From positions 310,001 through 374,000 of the forward strand of contig JABTTQ020001105.1 of assembly GCA_016081115.2 (NCBI GenBank): a DNA stretch of 64,000 nucleotides, read 5' to 3'. The notes under the pieces were generated by a model that was not told the DNA's origin, made no database searches, and saw only the letters and a program-made list of their open reading frames with translations. The position numbers and the translations under genes are program-made. Positions 35,896 through 48,834 of this stretch are shown here, in pieces (positions within the stretch are counted from its first letter, which is position 1; each line of letters starts with the position of its first letter). Origin of the DNA: Rehmannia glutinosa (Eukaryota > Streptophyta > Magnoliopsida > Lamiales > Orobanchaceae).

Positions 35896-38103
35896 ATGTT
35901 TTCACTGGTTTATGGACTATGGCAGTATATGTTCAGCAAGATGGAGTTTCATGTTCTTATTCTTGGAATAGACAAGGCTGGGAAAACAGTAATATGCTCA
36001 ACTATCTTTTTGAGAACATCACTTCGTTGTTTTTGTTTATGTCCTGCTATTTGTCATATCCATAATTTGATGGAATTGATCTAGTATTTGTAGATAGACA
36101 AAACAAATGAAATTGTCTGCTTTTAGAAATTTACTGTTAACTAAATGTATCAAATTTTCTAATTGCTTGTGTGGTGAATCTAACACACGCACTGCCTACG
36201 GACTTGAAGGATACGCACTCGTAATAAGAGTAGATGGCACCTTAGACCGTCTATTGTTATGCATTAAATAAATGGCACCCTCTACCATTTTTGAAACTTG
36301 GAAAGTCCATACCAGCTATTAACATTTTCAAACTCACCACCTGATATTACATATTACTTATGTGAAACCAAATGAAGCTATTTTGCTTGTGAGCTGATTT
36401 TTGTCTTATAAATTCAAAGAGAGTGGTTAAAATGCTACCACTGACAATTTCATGTGCATTATTTTTTAGCCAGTCACCTGTTGTGAAAGACCCTGAAACA
36501 ATTTTTCTCCCCTTGGAAGGAACTACTCTTTTGTTCTGTCTAAGCTTTTATTTTTTATCTTTTATTTGGTGGTCATTAAAATAAAATTCCTCACTAATGT
36601 CCATTTGTGATTCTCCTATGGTTTTCTGTTTATGTTAATGGAGATGTGTTTCCATGTCAATTATGAGAGTTGAACAGATTATTATTTTTTTTTGTGCCAA
36701 TTTTTTTTTTTTTTTTGAGTTAGTTCAGAAATAAATTGCAGACATTGCTGGAGAAGTTGAAGTCACAGTATTTAAACTTGGAAGGCCTTCCTACGGACCG
36801 AATTGTTCCAACTGTAGGACTCAATATAGGTCGAGTTGAAGTTTCAAATACAAAACTTGTATTCTGGGACCTGGGAGGTCAGGTTTGGAATGTGCTCTGG
36901 ACTTCTTTGCTAATTGGTCATATATAACTGTATAAAATACCCTGTGACCTTTGAACAGTCGTATGTTCAATTTACATTCATATCATACAGACTACATGAT
37001 CCTGTTTATTTTATACTTGATCTCATCAGCCTGGTCTTCGCTCCATTTGGGAAAAGTATTATGAAGAGGCAAATGCTGTGATTTATGTAGTTGATGCTGC
37101 TTGTCCGTCCCGTTTTGAAGATTCAAAATCTGCACTTGGTAAACATTCTTGGAGAAGTTTGTGAAAAACTACACGTAATCTATAGTTTATAAGTATATTT
37201 TGTCAAAATTTATGTTATGATGCTACCCCAACTTTCTCTCTGGTTCGTAGAAAAGGTTCTACAGCATGAGGATTTGCAAGGTGCTCCACTGCTAATACTA
37301 GCAAACAAGCAGGTAAGCTGTTTCATGTTTGAATATCCACTTCATATTCTGTGAAATTTCTCGATTTATTTTGTTTTTCATTTTTTTAATTGAAAAAGGA
37401 TAATTACAAAAGAAACCTTGAGGTTCGGGCTAACTACAAATCCAGATATGTTTGAAAATTACAGAAAACCCCATAAGGTTTAATTCCATATTACATTTTT
37501 CCCCTTCATAAGCAAAAAAAAAAAAATTCAAAACCCCTCTGATATTTGTGAAAATGTTAATGGCTATCCCCTCAAAATTTTAAGACATAATCAAACCTGA
37601 TGGGACTTTTTGTAATTTTGAAACATCTGGGTTTTTTTCTAATTAACCCAAACCTCGAGGGGGTTCTGCAATTATCCCTTTAAAAAATATAGAAGCTGGA
37701 ACATTGTGAAGACCGATCTAGCACAGTTGCAGTTATGATGTAATTGAATGAGTAGCTGTATATTTTTTTGCGTTCCACAGGATCTTGAAGAAGTTGTATC
37801 AACTGATGAACTTGCTCAATATCTGGACGTCAAGAGATTGGATGAACGAGTTTTTACATTTCAAGCTGTTTCAGCTTTTGATGGGTAAGCAGATAGATTT
37901 TGATTTTTCTTTTATTGACAATTTTAATGAGCCGTCTCCCCACCCTCCTACACACTCCTGACTCCACCCAAGGGACTTGTGATCAGTTTACAATTGTATG
38001 CAGGCTGGGTATAAAAGAAAGTGTAAACTGGCTGGTAGATGCTATGGAGAGAAGTAAGAGAAGTGAAACATTAAGGCTTCGTGCTGGATCCAGTGTCGTT
38101 TAG
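35896..38103 (+). CDS. ARFRP1: ADP-ribosylation factor-related protein 1 (ARF-like small GTPase), six coding exons
   Basis: Small GTPase of the ARF family. ARFRP1/Arl3p orthologues act at the trans-Golgi, upstream of ARL1 and GRIP golgins. Exons: 35896-35988, 36742-36882, 37030-37138, 37251-37312, 37781-37884, 38004-38103. All junctions are GT-AG and the total is 609 nt, 202 residues, close to the family's roughly 205. Motifs in order: N-terminal MFSLVYGLWQYMFSK, P-loop GIDKAGKT (split by intron 1), switch I IVPTVGLNIG, WDLGGQ (split by intron 2), NKQD (split by intron 4), SAFDG (G5). There is no Gly2, so no N-myristoylation is expected, typical of this branch. A leader exon appears to end near 34698 and a second begins at 35821. 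No frameshifts. Confidence 0.95.
37397..37679. mobile_element. Mutator-type MITE in ARFRP1 intron 4 (family copy 1)
   Basis: Begins GGATAATTAC and ends AATTATCCC. The interior has the family words CCCCTTCATAAGCAAAAA, AAGACATAATCAAACCTGA and CCCAAACCTC. The flanks are A-rich and similar (TTGAAAAA / TTTAAAAAA). Confidence 0.65.
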
Positions 38104-38759
38104 AAGAGATTGTATACATACAACCGTTTAGGATGCTGTGTAATATGTTGTCGGATTTATATCATATGAAAAGGTATCTTACAGCAAAGTTGCTATCTGT
38201 GAAACTTACTTTCATTTCACTGTCATTGTCCAATTACCATGAAGTATCTTTAGGTATAATCATTATACCAATTAATGAATATAGCTGCATTAAAGGAACC
38301 CGTTGAGGCCTTAGCAGTGGGATCATTGGCAAACATCTGCTCTTGTGCAAATATAGTACAACGACGTCTCTTCAAGTTTTCTCAGGAGGATTGTTATGTT
38401 CAATTTTAGTTTAAGTTCCTCTCTTCAGTCAAATAAAAAAAACCCAGAGATCAAATATAGTACAACAACGCTAACTGTTGCGTTTAATCTGGATACTCGT
38501 TCTTTCAAGTAATTTTTCTCTACGTAATTTATGAAAAAACAAAACTACAACTACTTGGTACAACGTATAACTCAATAGTCATTTAGTCAATACTCACATA
38601 AAAGTTCACATAAGCTAAAGGAACATATTTCGATGCTTATACAGAAGCCTTCATCGAAAATCTTAAGATTCACTATCGTTTGAGGTCATCAGGTCTTGCT
38701 TTTAAGTCTTCATATAGTTCACATCCATCAGGTTTATCATTACACACAACTTGATCGAA
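38104..38759. other. convergent 3' region of ARFRP1 and CTF8
   Basis: 3' UTRs of both genes are expected here. No other feature was recognised. Confidence 0.5.
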
Positions 38760-40222
38760 TTAGAGTGGCACAGTGGAACTTGGTGCATTGACTTTTTCTT
38801 TGACAAATGGTTGAGATCCTGCAAAGAGCAAAGAATCAGACCATGAAAATCCACTTCTACAAGTTATTGTCAGCAAAAGGTAAAAACCAAAGCCCTGATG
38901 AGAAAAACAAGACTAAATGGAGAAAATTTAACTGTTTTATCTAGTTATAATGCACTGTGCTCTCAAATCCATCAAATAATCCCACGTATCTTTATGAGCT
39001 GAGATTGAATATAGAAAATCAAATGTCCAATCCCATTCTAATCGGAATAAACCCGTTCAAAGACAACAGTTGACTCGACACCAGCACCAAAGTATTATGT
39101 TTTACGCTAGATATGAAAGGTGAATAACCACCATCTAAGAAGCAATCAACCTACGAGATCGTCTCTTAAGCTTTCATGACATGAATCCAACTCTCATCAT
39201 GTCCATTTTATTTCCCCAGTTTTTCCCATCACAAATATTTAGGTGCATCATATGGCGGCTCGATACCCCATGGATATAATTTGAATTCAGAACCCTCAAT
39301 CGAACTTCAATTCAAGTTCGATGTGCAACAAAAACCAATCCTATAATAGATTATGCAGCAGAAATGTGAAAGACTAGTTCCGACAAGTCATTTAAGTACA
39401 AAGTTCATTTCAATCCACTGCATTTTTTCAAGCCAAATAACATCTCATATCAGAAAATAATACTTGAATCCCATCCCACATATTTCCAGTTATGAACTTA
39501 GATTATTCATGTTTGATATGTTAAATAAACCAAGCATCAGAAATAAACCAATCTGGAGACTAAAAATCGTAGCATATTTCGTAATATGTATGTACACACA
39601 GCAAACACTCATAAGAAAATGCACAAAAGGAACAACATTGATAAGACCTTGAAATATGATCAGATGTATCCTTACTAGATATAAGAGCTTTAGGCCTGGT
39701 CTTGAATAAAATCTTGTGGCGAATAACTCCAATCACATCTAATTCCACCTTCGTAGAGCTCACATCGCCTTCAGTCTCCTCTTCTTCGTCCTGGAGTTTA
39801 ATCTTCTTCAACACTAAAAGCGGCTTCTTCAGAGTCACTTTTGACCCTGTCAGCTCATGGTACCCAACTGTAAATGTGTAATTTTCCTGAAAACCGATTG
39901 AAAAAAAAAGGCAGAACCGTTCAGAAAACATCAAATGTGTAATTTGTAAACTATCCGCTTACTCGCTTCAAACACACGAAAAAAATAGAAAATAAACAGA
40001 TACGCTCTTTACAAGAAAATTGCGTTAATTGGAAACAATCCACTAATGGTATTAAAGTGAAAATATAGAAACCTGAGAAGAAGGCCGGCAGAGAACGCCG
40101 ATCTGGAGGTTTTGAAGGCGGTCCACATATGAGGGCTGGGCTTCAACGACCCCCTGAAGCTCCACGATTGCCCATTCCGGGCAGCTGCCTTCTCCACAAC
40201 TGCACTTCACCTGGATTTGCAT
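38760..40222 (-). CDS. CTF8: chromosome transmission fidelity protein 8 (CTF8), three exons
   Basis: CTF8 joins CTF18 and DCC1 in the alternative RFC clamp loader that loads PCNA for sister-chromatid cohesion in the nucleus. Exon 1 (40073-40222) starts MQIQVKCSCGEGSCPEWAIV and contains ELQGVVEAQPS and LQNLQIGVLCRPSSQ. Exon 2 (39676-39886) starts ENYTFTVGYHELTG and contains KVELDVIGVIRHKILF and TRPKALIS. Exon 3 (38760-38818) adds SQPFVKEKVNAPSSTVPL. Splice sites are GT-AG and the total of 420 nt gives 139 residues, normal for plants, with no frameshift. The gene is compact except for intron 2 (about 0.86 kb). Confidence 0.93.
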
Positions 40223-41129
40223 CTCTTTTTTATGCTTCTATTTTATAAACTTATGATGAAAATTCCACGCTTTCTTTATGCGATCAAGTTATGAAATTAG
40301 GGTTTTGATAAATGGGAGAGTTGAAGCATAAAAATGCTGTTGTTTGGGAATGATTTTGGCGCCAAATACCAAAAATTTTGTTGTTTCCGGAATGAATGCT
40401 AGTAGTAGGTCGACGTATTTGGACTTTGGAGTCCAAAATAATTGTTTCAGTATTTGACAACTTTTTAAATGGACTTTGGATCTAAAAGTTTATTTCCATA
40501 AAATAGATATTTATTGATTAATCTAAAATGGACATTTACATAAGTTATTTTTTCAAAAAAATATATATTCTATAAAGTAAGAGTTAAAGGCTATTTGATA
40601 AGTCCCTTATTATGGGAAAAACTCAAGTTCGTGCTAATTAACAAAAATCCCAGAGATTTTTGATAATTACAAAAATCCGCTTGAGTTTTTATTTCGTTTT
40701 ACATATTTCCTTTCATAAGCAAAAAAAAATTCAAAAATTCACTTAATATTTATAAAAATATTTCATTACCCTTTAAATTTAAGACATAATCAAACCTAAG
40801 ACATAATCAAACCTGATGGGTTTTTATAATATTGAAACATCTATGTTTCTTTTTAACTAGTGCAAACCTCAGGGTTCACAATTATGCACCGTGAAATACT
40901 TTTTCTTTTTTTTGATCGGTATCGAGACTGGATGAGAGGGGAGAGAGGTACAAAAAGGCAAAAGAAGACTACCACTAAATTAGAATTTTACAGCACTTAT
41001 AAGTTAAAAGTGTACTCAGTTGCTGAATGCTGCAGAAAGTCACAAGATGGGGTCCTGAATAAAATTCCATTGTTCATTTCTGCATACATCCAAAATTTTG
41101 CAGACCAAGTCATAAATCACAAAAACATC
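40223..41129. other. CTF8 upstream / MBD13 downstream region with MITE remnant
   Basis: About 40610-40887 is a degraded copy of the GGGATAATTAC Mutator-type MITE: it keeps TTTCCTTTCATAAGC, AAGACATAATCAAACC (the latter duplicated in tandem) and GCAAACCTCAGGGTT, but its termini are eroded. The remainder should hold the CTF8 promoter and MBD13 3' UTR. Confidence 0.55.
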
Positions 41130-44100
41130 CTACATGAATTTCCCTTTTTGCCCTTCAACGCCGTGGTGAAGGCCGGTACCAACAGAGTTCAATGAGCTAC
41201 CATTTATAGCCTGAGGAAAAGGAGGATCTCTTACACCCTGTTGCCTCATACTAGGCTTCTTTACAGCATCAAATTGGCTAACCGAAAAATCGAAGGGTAG
41301 ACGTTATCAGACATGAACACTGGTGAAGCTGAACTGTTACATCCGACGGCTCTTGATGAGCTGATGACAGGTTGCTGGAATGAAATCTGATATCGCGAAC
41401 CGTCCTCCACTGGCATTTCACCAGTGAGCATCTTGACAGCAAATTCGAAACACGGATCGGCCAAAATATCGCCAGATGGCAACACAGAAGACGAAGCCGG
41501 TGAAGACAGAGAAGAGACTGAACTCTCACCAACTTTGGTCACTTCTTCGATAGGAATCGCACCGGTGAGAGTTTTGATTGCAAACTCGATGCATGGATCC
41601 ATCAGTAGATTTTTCAAAGACGAGTCGAGATTTTTATCGTGCTTTTCTTCTTGCTTGCAGTCGACGCCAACACCTTTATTTGCATGAGTAATAGGTTTTT
41701 CCTGAATATTATTGGTTGAATTTTCTGTTTTGCATTTTGCACGATGCTCGTTTGAGTCATTGCCAGATTTTCCAGTGATATCAATCTGTGGCTCATCCGA
41801 AGGTCCAGATTTACCGACATTTTTGGTGGTATTAACTTCGGCCTCACCTGAGAGTGTAGCTGAAGCTCCAGCTTTGTTGCTTGTTTTTATTTCCAGTGAT
41901 TGATCAACTTCTACGCGAGCAAGTCTTTTTGAAGTTCTACGAGGTAAGTCGCTCGTACATTTGTTATTTGGGGTTTTTCTCTTTTTTTGGCGCGCTAGAT
42001 TTTCATGCTGTTGACCTTCTCCCATAGAATTATTCACCGTTTCTCTTTGTTCCGATTCATTTCTCTCGGGCATATTAATATTTTTCTCAGCAGCACCTTT
42101 TTGTTCCGATTCATTTCTCTCAGACATATTAATATTTTTCTCAGCAGCACCTTTTTGTTCCGATTCATTTCTCTCGGACATATTAATATTTTCTCAGCAG
42201 CACCTTTTTGTTCCGATTCATTTCTCTCGGGCACATTAATATTTTCTCAGCAGCACATTTTTGTTCCGATTCATTTCTCTCAGGCGTATTAATATTTTTC
42301 TCAGCAGCACCTTCTGAGCCTGCAAACATATGTGCCAAACAACTTCTCACAATCAGAATTTCAGTTGGAATATTCATTTGAACGCCAATATTTCTTAAAT
42401 AATAGGGATAATTACAAATACTACCCCGAGTTTGGGGTAACAACAAAAAAAATCTAGAGTAGTTTCAAAATTACCAAAATATCCTTGGATTCCGTCTCAC
42501 ATCTTCCCCCTTCATAAGGTTTTTTTTTTTCAAAAGCCCATTTACATTTATAGAAATATTACAGTTAACCCTTTAAAATTAAGGCAGACCCAAACCTCAG
42601 GGGTAGTTTTTGTAATTTTGTAGCTTCTCTAGGTTTTTTTGTAATTACCCCAAACCTCAGGGTAGTTTTTGTAATTATCCTAAATAATATGTATGTCTTT
42701 GCAAGACAAAAACAGAACTCATTTGGATATACTTGAATATGAAAGTGTGGCTTGTACTCAATAAGAATAATAAGAAAGGTAGTACACAAAGTCGCAAAGT
42801 TGAAGAAGTAATTGTGAAAATAGTGAAGCTATAAGTAAATAAAAGCGAAAAATAATCTTTAGAGTTGAATGCAATGCTATGTAATATGCATCAACCGACG
42901 TCTTATGCACCTGATTGTAAGGACCGATCTTTAGTGACATTATCTTTTAGTTTGCTGTCAGCCAATCTCATGCTTCGTCTTCTTCCACCATTAAGTTGTT
43001 CCTTCACATTTGCTTGCGGTAGCTTTTTAGGAAGGTTCCCAGCTACAGAATCATCTTGTCCATCTCTTTGCTCCAGAACAGGCATGTCTACTTTTTCAGT
43101 GCAGCAACTTTTGAGCCTGCAAATGGAATTATATCACCATAATGTTATACGATGAAATACGACACTCGAATGAAGTTCTCATGAAGTATCATATATTCAT
43201 ATTAATGTCTTTGTGAATTAATCCATTCATGACATATAAATTATGAGGCACACATTTATGTATTTCCTTTAGGAGTGTTTCCAACCACACAAACAAAGTG
43301 ATTCTCAGCTTTTAGCTGAAAATCTCACTTTTTAGTGTTTGCAAATGTCAGCTTTTGCTTCTATTTTCATTTAATCAAAATCTAAACACCTCTGAGATTT
43401 TCTTATTTTTGTAAATAAAAAGAAGTTGACTATTGACATTCTTATCCTCAAATTTGAAGAAAGAATATTGGCCTACTAATAACAAGGTCTTTTTTTTTTC
43501 TTTCTATTCAAAAGCTCATTTTGAAATTGCCCTTTTTCGACCCAAACACTTCAACTTTGATCAACTTTTAACTTCTATTACAAACACTACCAACTTCTGA
43601 TCCCCAATTATTTTACTTCTTCTACAATAAATCACTTCTTCTAAAAGCAAAAGTTTTTGCAAACACTCCTAAATCTGAAAGTATTGCTTGTATAGAGCAC
43701 AGAACGAAAAAATTGATGTAATCAAATTCATAAACTAGTGACGGAAAACTGAAAGTGAATCCAGTGTCAGCAAACCCATAAAAAGCTGAAACGGAGCTGC
43801 ATGCAGTCTAAGAATATTCTGGGATAGGAACACGATGTTGTGTATGAATTACAATGGAAACACGTCAATGCACCTGATTTTGATCTCTTATCCCCATCGG
43901 CACTTTTATCTACTCTGTTGTCAGCCAATTTCTTAATTTGAATCATTCTATCTGCTGCATGTTGTTTCACTCTTTGCTCCAAATGATTGTCCTCCGGCAT
44001 TTTTACATTTTCCATTGCAGCACCCTTTAAGCCACTAGCGAGACTCCGTCCTGATTGCAAGAGAAATCATGATGATCAGACGGTTGTCATATTTCATAGG

Positions 44101-47100
44101 GATAAAAAAATCCTTAAGGTTCTGGCTAATTACAAAAAAACTCAGGTTTTTGAAAATTGCAAAAAGTCTCATGGTTTGGTTTCGTCTTACATTTTCCCCT
44201 TCATAAGCAAAAAACATTTCAAATATATTTATAAAAATATTACAGTTGCCCCTTATATTTAAGATATCTTCAAACCTGAGGGGTTCTTTTTTGTAATATT
44301 GAAACATCTTTGGGTTTTTTTGTAATTAGCCCAAACCTCAAGGGTGTTTTTCGTAATTATCCCTATTTCTTATTAAAGAACAAATATTCAGTGTGTATAT
44401 GCATCTCTGTTTGTTGAATGAGCAATTGCACGGGAAAAAAAAAAAGAAAAGAAAAAAGGTGAAACTTATAGTAATAGTTCTTCAGCCGTCTAACAAATTC
44501 CTTTAAAAGGACAAAATGAAATATTTAGTGCATCTAATGAAATTTACAGATCAAGCTGCAATTTGGAGCTTATGCTGACAAGAAGTATGTTCACGTCATG
44601 GAGTACAAGGTACATGGATAGGCTCAAAACCTGATTTTACACTTTCATTCCCAGTTAAACTTTTATCTGCTTTCTCGTCAATCGATCTCTGTCCTTTAGC
44701 TTCAGCAGATGACTAGGTGAACCATGCAAAGTCGGAAAGCAAAGTTAGAGAACACATAGAATTCAAAAAATTAACATAAAAATTGACATATGAAATTGCA
44801 TAGACGCATTCAAAGATGGAAACACGGAGTCAACGTTCTAGATATCAAGTGCTTTTAATTTTGTGATTTTTTTAGATTTATCGACCGATCATATCATAAA
44901 GCAAGATCCGATAAGTAAACTGATTGAAACAAATGAGTCGACTTTATGAAGGAAAAAAAGAAAAATAAAATGAAAAATAAAAAAGCGCGTGACAAGCCTA
45001 CTAACAGATGGTGAATGGTTTTCGAACTCCACACTGACATGACCTTTGCCATCTGGCTTGGAATTGGCCTCTTGTGAATCCTTGGATTCAAGGTAGCGAA
45101 AAACTTCTTGCATAGAGCGAAAATGACGTCCACTCACAGGATCGATGTAACACTGCAAGAATCCAAGACAAACGAAAGTATGTGGACATTCCAGAAGAAT
45201 CTCAGGAGTAATGAGAGAAAAACAAACTGAACGAAAATTAGAATGCAGGCATTATTCAGGAAAAGCAGACAGCAAAACAGGAGACGATAATCGGCGAGAG
45301 AGCAGCATAGAATTGATTGTAGCGAATATCAAAATGAAACGAGGACATAAAGGTAATTAAGGGATCAGTACCGGGTCCCTCCTGGTCTTGCCGCCTTTCT
45401 TTGTTGTTTTAATTTCCTTAATCCATCCTGGAGGTAATTGCCCCGCTACAGTCTTTTTGATGTCGATCTACAATGTTGCAACAATAAAAACTTACTTGTA
45501 ATGTAGGAAACAATGTTATGAGAAAAATCTAAGAGGGTATCCTTTATTTGTGAAGTGACTGTGGGTCCGCCACATTTCAGATGGGTCCCACATTTAGAAA
45601 AGGCACAATGAAAGATGTATCCTATATCACTTGCCGTTGGACTACTTGTCCTAGACGTATAGCAGAATTGATGTCAAGGTTAAGCTAATATAATTCCGAC
45701 AAGCATTTATAGCAGAGTCGTAGGTGAGGTTCACCTTACTCAGTTCCTTAGGTTTCCGATCTTTTCCAGAACTTTCGAGATACCGAAGCACCTCCGGCTT
45801 TGAGTTGAACTTGAGGCCTTTTGAGCGATTGACATAATACTAGAGCAAATCCAAAGATAATAATCAGAAACGGAAAGTAGACATCATTTAAGGTAATAAA
45901 GTCAGGAGGATGAAAGATCTGCAAGAACCATTTATCTTAAGAAAGTTCATGAATTTACAATTTTGCAAATGAATGACGAAGACATTCCATCAGAATTTAT
46001 CAACTTCAAGGCCACCTTGATTAAAATGTGATATTACACCAACAAACAAAATAGACAATCCCAAAAAAAAAAAAAAAAAAAGAAACTTTAGATATGCAAC
46101 TAATTTTCCCCTACAGAAAATTTATCTGGTCATTTGAAGGATATATCAATATCACCTAGAATATTGCTCTTGATTTGACAAAAAATATAAATATAATTAT
46201 TAACAACCCATTCATCCTTTTGTCATAGCAACACTAACCAATTTCGGCTCTGCTCCCCCTATGGTCAGATTGGTCGTCAAAAGGCCTACTTAGAGCTATT
46301 CAATTTATTAGTAACTATTTAGCTTAAGCAAAATTCAAGCAATCTGAAACCACAGAAGAGGATTACACTTGCAACCAAAGTGTAATTACCCAAGGTAGAA
46401 GTTAGCCAAGTGTAACTACATAACTAGGTTTATTAATGAGTAAATATGATTTTCCCAGATTACATCATATAATTGCTAAAACGGAAAGGCGATGATTGTT
46501 GGTATGATAGGAGATGCTCGATTCCGGCATCCCCAAGTTGTGTAAGGTAATTCAGGCGAAGGGGCAATAATAGGTCAATCGGGTTAATTCACACCTGCGA
46601 ACTGGATTAATCATTTTCTTTTAGTCTGGTCGGATAGGTATGCTTTTCTCTAATCGAATGAAAAGTTTAGGCACTGCACACTATATCGTCAAGACATTTT
46701 CGTGAATGTCAGCAGTGGGCCCAAGGAGGACGTCTAGATATGCTAGTCGACCAAATTCTAGAAAATCCATCTCTTTCCGTTAAATTGAAAGCTTCCAAAC
46801 TCATCCAATTGGAAATCTCTTTTCCAAGGCCATTTAAAGTAATAAAAAAATAGATCATCGAATAACTTCATATTAATTAATTAGGAAGAAATACTAAATT
46901 TTAAAACTTATGATTCCTAAGAGAAATACTCTACAAGGTCTGCAACAAGAACCAAAAGAACATTATAAGAACAAGATCCAAATACTTAATTCCAATAAAA
47001 GGCGTCTTCCATTAAATATTGGCTTTTAAATGGTTTTTTCATGTCCATGCAACCAAATTAGTCCTCCAAAGGCTGGCGTCTAACGATAAAGGGAGAGTGA

Positions 47101-48002
47101 CGTATAACCATGCAAGGAATTCTCCATTATGATACAAGCTATGCACGGTATACATGTTATACGTATTTCGATAAACTATCAGCAAAATACTCAGACATGG
47201 AGCGCTAAGCCACCATATTACATGTTGCAACAAGTGGTACATAGTTACATACTCTTGGGCTATCAAGATGAGGAAAACACAGATGACAAAGCGCTAATTA
47301 TATGATGGGACAATTGCAATATCATGTCCGAAACTTTCATTTGCAAAACCAAATTATGGGGTTCCAATGGATATGGTTTCTCGATGTTCTGATACGACAA
47401 GGTTCAATGAAGTAATTGTTGCATTTCTTTCAACATGAATTACAACTAATATATCTTTTTATTTCAGCTGTCATCTTCTATCTTTTTGCTTCTACAGTAT
47501 TTACCCTACCAGAACTCCAGAAAGAACACACAAAGCCCAAATAATGCAGCCTCAGATAATTATGCATAACCTCAAATTCAACCATATGTTCCAGCTTTCC
47601 ATAACCTCAAATACTTATCTAGATTTCCTTTTCTTCATTCAAGTAAATAAATCAGAACTACAACATTATAATTTTTATGCATCTTTGTACTACATTTTCA
47701 ATCAGAAATCCTTCCCTAAAAAGAGTAAATTTTGACATAAAAATAAAAATGTAGTCTTTACCAGCAAGCAGATAACAATCTAAAAGAAACACCTTTCTAA
47801 TAATCATTGAATCAAATGGATCACCAATCAACCACAAAATTGTTCAACAAATAATAATCATAAAATTACAAATCTCAAAAACAAATAGCTAAATTAGAAA
47901 GAAAAAAATCAACACATTTACCTTGTCTTTCTTTCCACAACTCCGAACTCTCACACTAACTTTCCAACCCACTGGTAACCAGTCCGGGTTTTCACCGCCC
48001 AT
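41130..48002 (-). CDS. MBD13: MBD13-like protein with two methyl-CpG-binding-type domains, eight exons, four -1 frameshifts in this sequence
   Basis: Nuclear protein of the plant MBD family; whether this class binds methylated CpG is unsettled. Exons: 47922-48002, 45735-45839, 45372-45467, 45006-45152, 44631-44712, 43874-44050, 42911-43116, 41130-42319. MBD 1 (residues about 9-60) has LPVGWKVSVRVRSCGKKDK and YYVN..; MBD 2 (about 71-118) has LPPGWIKEIKTTKKGG and CYIDPVSGRHFRSM. The tail carries GGRRRSMRLA, an 18-residue repeat array, and two copies of a DPC(I/F)EFA(I/V)KTLTG motif seen in MBD13. Single bases are missing near 43094 (A run), 42190 and 42243 (A runs inside the array) and about 41302. 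With them the total is 2088 nt, 695 residues, all phases consistent, ending VEGQKGKFM. Confidence 0.85.
42040..42316 (-). repeat. 54-bp coding minisatellite in MBD13 exon 8
   Basis: Five units, marked by GTTCCG at 42049, 42103, 42157, 42210 and 42263, encode the 18-residue unit EKNINMSERNESEQKGAA. Two spacings are 53 instead of 54 because one base is missing from an A/T homopolymer in each. Confidence 0.92.
42396..42689. mobile_element. Mutator-type MITE in MBD13 intron 7 (family copy 3, perfect 9-bp duplication)
   Basis: The element 42405-42680 starts GGGATAATTAC and ends GTAATTATCC. It is flanked by exact TAAATAATA at 42396-42404 and 42681-42689. The 9-bp duplication assigns the family to the Mutator superfamily. 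The body is 276 bp with no coding capacity. Confidence 0.85.
43271..43670. mobile_element. MITE in MBD13 intron 6
   Basis: Starts TAGGAGTGTTT and ends AAACACTCCTA, with TA (or TTA/TAA) at the edges. The interior has AGCTTTTAGCTGAAAA and TTTGCAAATG words. It is about 400 bp; the ends and duplication resemble PIF/Harbinger (Tourist) MITEs. Confidence 0.6.
44090..44372. mobile_element. Mutator-type MITE in MBD13 intron 5 (family copy 4)
   Basis: The element 44099-44363 starts GGGATAA and ends CGTAATTATCCC. The flanking 9-mers TATTTCATA (44090-44098) and TATTTCTTA (44364-44372) match at 8/9. It shares CCCCTTCATAAGC and CCCAAACCTCA with the other copies. Confidence 0.8.
45840..47921. other. MBD13 intron 1
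   Basis: Intron of about 2.1 kb with an A run at about 46063-46081. No embedded gene or element was recognised. Confidence 0.6.
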
Positions 48003-48102
48003 TCCAAAAACTATTCCAAATTGGCACTAATCTAAAACCAGATATAACAAAAACCCCAGTAAAAAAATCAAAAATCAAAAATCAAATAAATAAGAAATAA
48101 AT

Positions 48103-48126
<24 letters not shown>
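48103..48126. repeat. CA microsatellite in the MBD13 leader or promoter
   Basis: (CA)n about 100 bases upstream of the MBD13 ATG; on the coding strand it reads (GT)n. Confidence 0.85.
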
Positions 48127-48133
<7 letters not shown>

Positions 48134-48429
48134 ACTAGTTTTCACCCTCCATTAAAACCCCATTTCAATTCAAGGATATTTGCAGCTATTTCTCTAGACA
48201 CTGAAGAGTGAAGAGTAAAGCAAGAAAATGTCAGAAAATAAAATATTTTAAACAAAAAAACTACAAGAGTTAATAATGCCTTAATGGAGTGGTCTGAAAT
48301 GGTGGGGAAGAATCGGACAAATAGCTTTGACAACCACGTGTTGCCAAACTTTTTTTTTTGCATTCGAGAAAAACCCAGAACGAGTCCATCATCATTTCAT
48401 AAAATCTAGTAATATTGACCTTCCAAAAA

Positions 48430-48482
48430 AAATTATAGTAATATTTTTTTTTTTTTTTTGAGGAAATTATAGTAATATTTTT
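48430..48482 (-). mobile_element. tail-only retroinsertion: poly(T) plus GAGG
   Basis: The 19-bp word AAATTATAGTAATATTTTT occurs at 48430-48448 and 48464-48482. The insert between is about 11 T and GAGG; with the shared AAA it reads GAGGAAA, the reverse complement of TTTCCTC. Confidence 0.72.
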
Positions 48483-48834
48483 GAATGGTACGTTTCATGA
48501 ATTTATTTATTAAAGCGATTTTTTGGTTTAACTCTTTTTGTTTGGGTTTTTATTTTATTTTATCCTCTTTGACCAGATCCCCATGTGATATGCACTGTAT
48601 TTATGTTGGCTGTTTAAATAAGGGAGAAAATGTCTGAATTATGAAGCAAAATTGGAAGAAGAAAAAAGAGAGAGATAATTTCCATCTAAAGTATTTTTGT
48701 TTAATTACTGGTTCCATGATAAGATGCCCTTGGATAAACTTCAGATTGAGCCCACCAATTGTACTTAATAATTAATCAAATCACTTTATCTAACTTTTCT
48801 TTTTCTATTTTTTTTTATCTGCGGACCAATTTCT

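Noticed and set aside
42005..42292. 95-codon + frame with a repetitive protein
   Set aside because: It is the antisense of the 54-bp MBD13 minisatellite.
42040..42316. CRISPR-like array
   Set aside because: The units are contiguous without spacers, lie in a coding exon, and the host is a plant.
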